DNA from: Clavaria fumosa
Lineage: Eukaryota; Basidiomycota; Agaricomycetes; Agaricales; Clavariaceae
Direction of reading: 5' to 3'
Assembly (NCBI GenBank): GCA_951802425.1
Contig: OX637797.1
Location: forward strand, 3,286,001 to 3,350,000
Length of the DNA: 64,000 nt
The notes under the pieces are model-generated. The model made no database searches and had not been told where the DNA came from. It saw only the letters and a list, made by a program, of their open reading frames with translations. Numbering within the stretch: the first letter of the stretch is position 1; every line of letters starts with the position of its first letter. This document shows, piece by piece, positions 57,520-64,000 of the stretch. The position numbers and the translations under genes are program-made.

Positions 57520-58110
57520 ATGGTTCTACAACCCTCGAATGCTACGCCCGCGCCTGCACCTTCTTCTATTCTCTTCGCCAGGGGCGTCATCGCCCGACTC
57601 TTGATCTGGCCAGTCCTTCGCGTTGCCGTCGACGAGGGATGGGGTGGGCCAGAAGGCGCCGCGAAACGCAGGTGGATCACCTCAGTCATTGTGGACGCCT
57701 TCGAGGAGCAGATTCCGCTCCCGGATGCAGTCTACATCGAGGAGCTGCTGCTGCAGATCATGCTGGACGAGTTTGACACGGAGATCGAGGACGACAGCGT
57801 TGAGCAGATCGCGCTGGATGTCATACAGCTGTGGGACGACGCGCAGCTGGGGATCATGGGAAGGGTAGAGTTGTTTGAGGAGAAAGCGGGGAAGCTGAAG
57901 GGGCAGAGGATACGAGTGGAGGCAGAGACACAGAGTGATGACGACCAAGAGGATGGTGACGGCGCATCCGATGACCAAATGATGGAGGATGAGGCTCCTC
58001 CATTACTGGATTCTCGTGCCCCTCACAACAGTACACATTACAGCGGAAAACCAATTGTTGATGAGGATGGGTTCACACTGGTACAGGGGAGTGGGAAGAG
58101 GCGAACATGA
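57520..58110 (+). CDS. TSR2: Pre-rRNA processing protein TSR2
   Basis: A single exon of 196 residues. Tsr2 is the escortin that carries ribosomal protein eS26 and helps 20S pre-rRNA maturation. The N-terminal core matches the family: FARGVIARLLIWPVLRVAVD, EGWGGP, KRRWITSVIVDAFE, IEELLLQIMLDEFDTEIEDD, then VIQLWDD. It is followed by an acidic stretch (SDDDQEDGDGASDD) and the usual C-terminal VDEDGFTLVQGSGKRR. Length is typical. Next downstream, and convergent, is SLX9. Confidence 0.93.
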   Translation: MVLQPSNATPAPAPSSILFARGVIARLLIWPVLRVAVDEGWGGPEGAAKRRWITSVIVDAFEEQIPLPDAVYIEELLLQIMLDEFDTEIEDDSVEQIALDVIQLWDDAQLGIMGRVELFEEKAGKLKGQRIRVEAETQSDDDQEDGDGASDDQMMEDEAPPLLDSRAPHNSTHYSGKPIVDEDGFTLVQGSGKRRT

Positions 58111-58336
58111 AATAGACCAGGAGGAGACAGTCGTTGATGAACCTATGCTCTACTATTACACAAAAATGTTACCGCTACAATACATTTTTATGCTCCATAG
58201 AAACTAGACCTGATTGTAATCCCACAACTACGAATTTGCGTCGCATTTGTAGCTTGTAGATAATGATAGAAAAGGCCTGCTTGTATGCCAAATAGAGCAG
58301 CAATGCATGACGTGCTGCAGTTCGAAGATCACCTCG

Positions 58337-59158
58337 TTACTGCTTTTCAGGCGGCTGGGATGGCAGCTGACGCTTCACCAGTACGTTGGAGGCGTGCTTC
58401 TGTATTGCCTTCAGAGGATTGGACGAAAATGCGGGATCCTTCAAGACCAAAGCGTGGCGCATCTGTTCCAGCGCACTAACGCCCCAAATCATGTTGGTCA
58501 ATCAGTCGCGGCAGCAGAGAGCGCAAAGAAAGAGGCGAAACTCACAGCGCGCGCTTCCGTTGCGCCGCACTGAGTGGCGCATGCCTCCCCTCTCCAATCA
58601 TCAGGCCCTGCGTCTTCGTCCCCTCAGGCCGCGCAGACGAGGATGACGAAGATCGGCCTGCCTCGCCGTCGCCTCGCTCTTCTGCGTCCGCCAGCGCAGC
58701 TCGGAGGTCGTCCAGCACCCCGCCCGCAAGCTGCTCGCGTGCGCGCCGTTTCATCCGCCGGATATGGCTCTTTGAGTACGGCACCAAGGAATGAATGGCA
58801 GCTGCCGCGACTTGGTCATGTAGGCCTGCAAAGAGGTGAGAGGGGCGTGAGGTGGAGGAAGAGGTTTCACACCTTTGCGCTTCTCCGGTGTGGACTTGCG
58901 CGCAGGGACCGGCGTAGGTTCTTCTTCCGCTTTTGATGCCTGCACATTTTTAATTGAATCCGTACCACAGAACAAAGAGAGCGTAGGGCGAACGGAGAAA
59001 TCACGGGTCGCGACCTCGTCAGGCTTGACGTCAGAGATACGAGGCTTTAGCTTGACGGATGGCGCATGCGCGCCGATGCGTGCTTTGCGAACTTTAGGCT
59101 GTCAAACAACAAATGAGAAGTGGCATCAAATTAGGTAGCAGCGAGCGTTACACACCAT
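58337..59158 (-). CDS. SLX9: Ribosome biogenesis protein SLX9
   Basis: Slx9 is a pre-40S assembly factor needed for ITS1 processing and export. Exon 1 holds only the ATG (59156-59158). A 57-nt intron (59099-59155) then joins to PKVRKARIGAHAPSVKLKPR. A second intron joins PEKRKG to LHDQVAAAAIHSL, and a third joins QRKRAL to ALEQMRHALVLK. The family core is clear: VPYSKSHIRRMKRRAREQL, GLMIGEGRHAPLSAAQRKRA, then DPAFSSNPLKAIQKHASNVL near the C-terminus and stop at 58337. The length of about 200 residues is typical. It lies tail-to-tail with TSR2, 226 bp apart. Confidence 0.9.
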
Positions 59159-59593
59159 AGTCGTTTCGGAGGTTTACAGTTTGTAGACTTGTAGCAGCCA
59201 CATCTCATTTGGAATGTCACATGACGGAAAGCTTTGCTTCCTTCCAATGAACTGGAAGAAGGATCTACTGTAATTTACATGGATTTGTGGAAATAATGCA
59301 ACAATTCAACTGTTGCTGATCAAGTAGTATAAGGGAGCGCATAAGATTCGACGAACCCACTTTTGCCGCTATCGCGGGCACCTCTCGCAACTCAGAGCTT
59401 ACTTTCAGGTTTAGACTGGTGTGGTCGTTTAAATGTAGTATCAAGGATATCAAAGATGGCATTCCCCAAAGTGTCCGGTTTTTCCTGAGCCACCTGGGGG
59501 GTTATCAGATTTACGCATAGCCTGAAATATGACAGAAAATCACTAAATGTCCTGATCCCTCGATTCTTGTAACTGAGGCGAATCGAAAATCTG
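59159..59593. other. Intergenic, nothing recognised
   Basis: 435 bp between the SLX9 start and the stop of the alpha/beta hydrolase. AT-rich compared with the flanking genes; no open frame of note. Confidence 0.5.
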
Positions 59594-60753
59594 TCAGGGT
59601 GTCATGAACTTCCTTCGGTCTAGTTGATCAAGATCAACGAGTGGCTTGAATGGCCGGAAGATAACTGAGACGCACACATAGTCGGCTGTCGTGCCAAGAA
59701 TGAGATGAACCTGATTCTCAGCGTTGGCTTTGTTGAGATCTGCCACTGGCTTGACCAGAGCGTCGATATCTCTGTACATTCCCTGCATGGACACAAGAAC
59801 TACGTGAGTCAAAAAATTGAAAATACGAAAAACCAAGACGAACAGCCTCTTGATCCCTGGTCAAAGAGAGAGTCACGCCTGGATAAGGGGCCACCGCATC
59901 CGAGGCAGAAGGGTGCGGCCTCAGACCATATTCCTATGTTAATCGTATGATATTAGGTGCCATCTCACGAGGGCATGATACACTTGCTACGAAGAGTTCC
60001 ACGATTCTCGGGTCCCATTTCTGAGTCCTGTGTGTATTTTTCAACGCCCGGAACGCATCGTCTTTGCCCCCCCACACGTCTCTGCGTTCGTAGGCGCCGC
60101 GAATGAGTGTATCACGGAGCGGGTAAAGGTAATGCGCGCCCGCAGGTGAGAGCATCGGCTCTATTAAGATGAGAGTCGGGATGGGGATAAGGGGAGAGTA
60201 GTTTGTCAGGATCGTGATGGACACGGCTCCTAGGGATTGCCCAATTCCGACGAGGTTGCGCTTCGTGAAATTGACAGCGGCACCCTCGACTGCCAAATCT
60301 GCGGTGAGGAAACGATGAACGGCGTTTGCGTACTTATGGCAAGTGACTAGAGGAAAATGAGCGTGCGCTCTCCGCAGACGTCGTGCGCCCTGCAGGGATC
60401 GCGGCAGACGACGCACAGTTATTACAAAATTCTGGCAGTTGAAGCGCCTTCTCATTCAGCTGAGCGGAGGCACCATGGTTAGGGGCTTCGATAGCCCAAG
60501 CTTCGCGAATTCTTGCGACTGCCCTATGTTCCCTCGTCTGCCTGAGGCAAAGTGCGAACAAGTGCTGCAGAGTGGGCTCCCAGGTCTCCTTGTGGAAACT
60601 GGTAGAATGGAGGCAGATCAACGTAAATGCACTTGGGTCGTCCTTACTCGCTTCAAACTCTGGCAGGGAGTATCGGTTGGCCATGACATGCAGAGGGTAC
60701 GCCGGGTCCGGCGGACAGACCACCGTTTCCTTGCACAATTGAGGCGACGACAT
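59594..60753 (-). CDS. Alpha/beta-hydrolase fold protein
   Basis: The start MSSPQLCKETVVCPPDPAYP is followed by an ab-hydrolase N-half: FTLICLHSTSFHKETWEP (oxyanion region) and AWAIEAPNHGASAQ. An intron joins LPEFCNN to TCHKYANAVHRFL. The nucleophile elbow is LVGIGQSLGAVS (G-x-S-x-G, Ser nucleophile), followed by ILIEPML, which is typical for this fold, and AFRALKNTHRTQKWDPRIVE. Further exons give EYGLRPHPSASDAVAPYPGV and GMYRDIDALVKPVADLN, with VHLILGTTADYV as the usual position before the catalytic His. Substrate unknown; related fungal proteins are annotated as peroxisomal or toxin-biosynthesis-like hydrolases, but sequence here does not decide. Boundaries of the last two exons are approximate. 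Confidence 0.8.
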
Positions 60754-61450
60754 GGGTGCCTATGAGTCGACCGGCACTTGAAATGACGAAGTGTGCGTCG
60801 CGCTTACAGCGAGACATTTTATTATCTGCGCACCCTTGGTTGGCGCTATTCCCATACAGGACTCATCATTTGCCGCCGTCGACGACGCGGGTTTCTGACG
60901 TTTCCGACTTTTTTCTTGGTTGCATTGCAGCTAAGGCAAGCGGCCGATGCCTATCTGCACGGCGTTTATGAACAGGACAGAAGGCTGTGGGCTTGATGAA
61001 GGGCGCGCGTTGCAAAGGGTGGACCGCGCGCGCGCAGGCGCTTTGTGCTTTTATCAACCTTCTTCATCATCACGGCATCTGAGTGCGGCGCGATCACCGG
61101 TGGGGAAAAGTCACCGTTTCTCAGGGAAGGTCGACGGACCCGAAAGGGCTGCTCGTGTGATGGTTCTGATCGTAGATGGCCATAATGACCCCTTTGCTCC
61201 TCCTCGGGACTATCCCCATTCGCTGGTTCAAAAGCCGTTTTTGGCCCCGTACTCGACCGTTGGGTCACTCAATCCTTGGTAAACTTCCGCCCGGTCACTG
61301 GTCTCCTTCGCAACGGGTAGCTCGAGCGAATCATTCTTTGAACGTCTACTGCAATTTTGATTGCAACTGGTCCGAATCGCAGTGGAGTCCTTTTTATCCG
61401 TCTTCGTGTTCACGATGTCCCTTCACTTCTACCTGTTCTCAATTAAGATC
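60754..61450. other. Intergenic region
   Basis: 5' flank of the hydrolase and of the next plus-strand frame. No gene recognised. Confidence 0.45.
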
Positions 61451-62194
61451 ATGGCACCCTCCCTGAAACGCGGCGCTTTGCTTGTTGCCCTCGATACGAC
61501 GAAACCGCCTGCCGTTATGAATGATCATGACGCGGAGCCTACCATCCAGGAGTTCCAGTCACGTCGTTCCCGGCTCGCCGTTATCCTCGAGGAAGATAAA
61601 GAGCTGCGCAGCCGAGCTTCGTGCTGTGAGCTTGCACCTCGTCCAAACGTGGTCCACAGCAAGTTCCAAGGGTCCAGCTTGCGCGCCGACCCGCGCTCTG
61701 ATAGGGCCTCGCGCGGCCTTACTAGCTCGCGAGACTATTCAAATCCTACGCCACTCCTCAAGGGCGCTCTGGCTACGATAAATTGGCGGCTGCGCAGCGC
61801 TGAACTCATGGCACAGATTAGGAAGGATGTGTATGCCACTGATTTCGATGCTGACGGTCCAACCTCTTGCCAGCTATCAGAGGCCATCCCGTGCTCTAGT
61901 GCCGATCAAACTGTAGGCGGCGCAATAACACCTCCAGATGCACACAACCGTCCTCAAAGTCATTCTACGGACGCTGATGAGTTCTCTGAAGCCCCCGCGT
62001 CCAGACACCATTCCACACATGGTAGCGCTGACTCTATTCTTCTAGGCGCGTCCTGGGAATGGCTACCTCCATCGTTTGCGGTCTCAACCTATGACCCCCC
62101 TTGTCCCGAAGTTTCCCCCACCTACCTTTCTCAGCTCGCTCGTTTGTTTGCCCGCTTTCCCGCGTGGCCGTCGAGGACCGCAAATTTCTTCTGA
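61451..62194 (+). CDS. Hypothetical protein, Ser/Arg/Asp-rich
   Basis: From MAPSLKRGALLVALDTTK (ATG at 61451 in an ATCATGG context) the frame runs 247 residues; it is open further upstream to 61361. The sequence is hydrophilic and low in structure, with a possible helical part (IQEFQSRRSRLAVILEEDKE), a Ser/His/Asp-rich middle and a hydrophobic/aromatic end (YLSQLARLFARFPAWPSRT). No domain recognised. No introns needed. It could be a lineage-specific gene or chance frame. Confidence 0.5.
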   Translation: MAPSLKRGALLVALDTTKPPAVMNDHDAEPTIQEFQSRRSRLAVILEEDKELRSRASCCELAPRPNVVHSKFQGSSLRADPRSDRASRGLTSSRDYSNPTPLLKGALATINWRLRSAELMAQIRKDVYATDFDADGPTSCQLSEAIPCSSADQTVGGAITPPDAHNRPQSHSTDADEFSEAPASRHHSTHGSADSILLGASWEWLPPSFAVSTYDPPCPEVSPTYLSQLARLFARFPAWPSRTANFF

Positions 62195-62312
62195 AGGGCT
62201 CGGGACCAGCTTGCGTGGAACTTTAACACGCATATCTGTACAGAGCATGTACACTGATCCGATCGTCATTTGTTGTGATCCTTGAATGGAATTAGCACAT
62301 GGGATTTGAGAT

Positions 62313-64000
62313 ATGAACGCGTTTATATTGGTGAAGGAGCGAACACGTGATCCGCCACGCGTTGGCGGTACAGCCGTGTTGGCTGTCATGCATCTCCTCG
62401 GTGCATGGTTATCTGTGCTTAGTTCTGTCTTGTTTCCATTTCGATATCTGCCAGTCTCAGGCCCGACGCGTTCTTTTTGGACTGACTCTCCTGAAGCTAA
62501 TCCACTGGCAAAACATGGTAGCACGGGCCTTCTCACCACAGATGCAGACGTCTGCATTATAGGTTCAGGAATCACAGGTGTCTCTGCCGCTTATGCCTTG
62601 TCCAAGGCCAATATTGAGAAACCTCTTAAGGCTGTGATTTTTGAGGCTAGAGATTTTTGTCAGTGTATATCTTTCTGATTGAGTCCTGATCACTTACCGC
62701 ATCTGAAACCCGCGACATACAGGCTCTGGTGCCACTGGTGTGTCCTTTCTGCTGGTCTTCATGACAAGTTTATTGACCTCTTGATCCGAAATGAAAGGTA
62801 GGAACGGTGGTCATCTTACTCCGGATCCCTTCTTCTCTTTTTCTACACACTTGCAGGAGTACGGGACGCAGGAGGCCCTGCGTTCTATTGCTCTTGAGAG
62901 TCACACAACTAAAAGCTTGCTGCATTTTATAGCTGATGCAAGCTTGGGGGATGCAGTTGATCTCGTGCAAAGCAGGCGTGCTGTCTTGATTTCTGATGAG
63001 GAACAAAGACAGATGCTACAAAGAGACTTTAATATGGCTAGGATGCACGGCGTAGATATGGGAGATGTGAATTGGGTGGACGCCGAGACGATGATGGCGG
63101 TGAGTGCAAATCTCCTTCTGTATAGTACTACTGCGTTCAATGCCGCGAAGAGCTACGGGACACGTTATCCCGCGATCATGTACCCTGGTAACAACCTATG
63201 GCCCCTCAAACTCGTGAATCATCTCTACCATGCCGCAGCGTCTATGTCTGGCTTGAATTTCTCCTTGTCCTTGCACACGCACACACCTGTTCTCGCCATC
63301 TCGCCCACACAAACGCTCGCCTCCTCGAGCTCGCCTCCTCGAGCACGCCGCCAGATACTGCATACGCCGCGTGGGGCAGTAACTTGCACGTCCGTGCTAC
63401 ACGCTAGCAATGCGTACACGCCACACCTCTTACCGCATCTGCACGAAATAATGCCCGTTAGGGGCCAGGTCATGGCACTCCGGCTGCACAGCGGCTATGC
63501 AGGGAGTGGAGTCGCTTGGTCAGCTCACGCAGGATCTGAGTACTGGTTCACACGCCCCGGCGGCGAGGGCACGGCATATGAGCCCATCGTCGTGCTTGGT
63601 GGTGCCAGGAATGCGTCACTCTCTGATCCACCAGATGAGACGTGGAATGTGAATGATGCGGAGGTGAATGAGGAGATTGGACAGGCTCTCAGGCATTTCC
63701 TTGGCAAGATATTTTTGCGGGAAAGAATAGAGACAACAGTTGAATGGGAATGGGCCAGTGTTTTCTTTGATCTGCACAGATTGCTGCTCACATGTGAAAC
63801 AGACTGGAATCATGGGGTTCACACCGTCAAAGGATCCCATTGTGTGCCCGCTCTCATTTGCTCGTCACACCTCAATGTCATTACTTACTCTATCCGTAAG
63901 GTTGGCCCCGTCCTGCTTCCTGGCCCGGATGGCAAGCCATCTTCAGAACATTGTGGTGAGTATCTAGCCGCCGGTTACAGTGGACACGGTATGACACGCG
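62313..64000 (+). CDS. FAD-dependent oxidoreductase (DAO family), cut by the window end
   Basis: DAO-type flavoenzymes oxidise amines or amino acids. The start is either 62313 or MHLLGAWLSVLSSVLFPFRY at 62388, which gives a hydrophobic N-terminus (possible signal or anchor). Next comes the dinucleotide-binding motif ADVCIIGSGITGVSAAYALS (GxGxxG type) and EARDFCSGATGRNGGHL, the family signature for FAD binding. That signature is spread over three exons: 62658 ends exon 1, exon 2 is only 15 nt (62723-62737), and exon 3 starts at 62798. A further intron joins ETMMA to SYGTRYPAIMYPGNNLWPLK. Later motifs are VTCTSVLHASNAYTPHLLPH, PVRGQVMAL and GGEGTAYEPIVVLGGARN, and TGIMGFTPSKDP near 63805. The C-terminal FAD-contact segment would lie beyond 64000. 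Confidence 0.88.

Noticed and set aside
1..64000. CRISPR arrays, bacterial operons, phage or virus genomes
   Set aside because: Spliceosomal introns and fungal orthologues show eukaryotic nuclear DNA; the tandem arrays have no spacer structure, and all reverse-transcriptase sequences belong to fungal LTR retrotransposons.

Overview
The window reads as nuclear DNA of a filamentous basidiomycete, probably an Agaricomycete. Host genes are GC-rich and carry many short GT-AG introns of about 45-75 nt. The recognisable orthologues (ADE2, URB1, TSR2, SLX9) are fungal, and the mobile DNA is dominated by Ty3/Gypsy elements. I could not fix genus or species.

Layout. Positions 1-27.2 kb are a graveyard of mobile elements. 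A pogo-type DNA transposon (1262-15573, inverted ends and TA duplications still visible) is split by an 11.4-kb stack of LTR DNA. That stack holds a split LTR of family B, a complete 9.8-kb Gypsy element (Gypsy-1, 3850-13673) inside it, and a truncated LTR of family A. Downstream come an LTR palindrome, a 51-52-bp tandem array, a tRNA-like Pol III unit, a hAT-type MITE with 8-bp duplications, a Copia scrap, a solo LTR with a perfect 5-bp duplication, and a dead chromovirus (Gypsy-2). Positions 28-36.5 kb hold a broken partial duplicate of a SAMHD1-like gene, cut open by a 5.1-kb non-autonomous inverted-repeat element full of simple repeats and a probable captured host-gene piece, followed by PPR-like and PIF1-helicase remnants. 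From 37 kb to the end the DNA is mostly single-copy and gene-bearing: an unrecognised three-exon gene, the intact SAMHD1-like dNTPase, ADE2, a Q-rich putative regulator, URB1, TSR2, SLX9, an alpha/beta hydrolase, a hypothetical gene, and the start of a FAD-dependent amine/amino-acid oxidase cut by the window edge.

Genes that may work together. URB1, TSR2 and SLX9 sit side by side and all serve ribosome assembly; URB1 and TSR2 share a 324-bp divergent promoter. ADE2 (purine synthesis) and the SAMHD1-like gene (dNTP hydrolysis) are divergent across 370 bp containing two CACGTG boxes.

The most unusual object is a spliced gene on the strand opposite gag-pol inside Gypsy-1 (4894-6465). Its six predicted exons join into an uninterrupted 441-codon frame with a Zn2Cys6-like cysteine pattern, although pol of the same element is full of Arg-to-TGA stops. 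In both Gypsy elements the stops I could place by homology are TGA at expected arginine positions, and nearly all differences between the two Gypsy-1 LTRs are transitions at CpG, which points to methylation-linked CpG decay.
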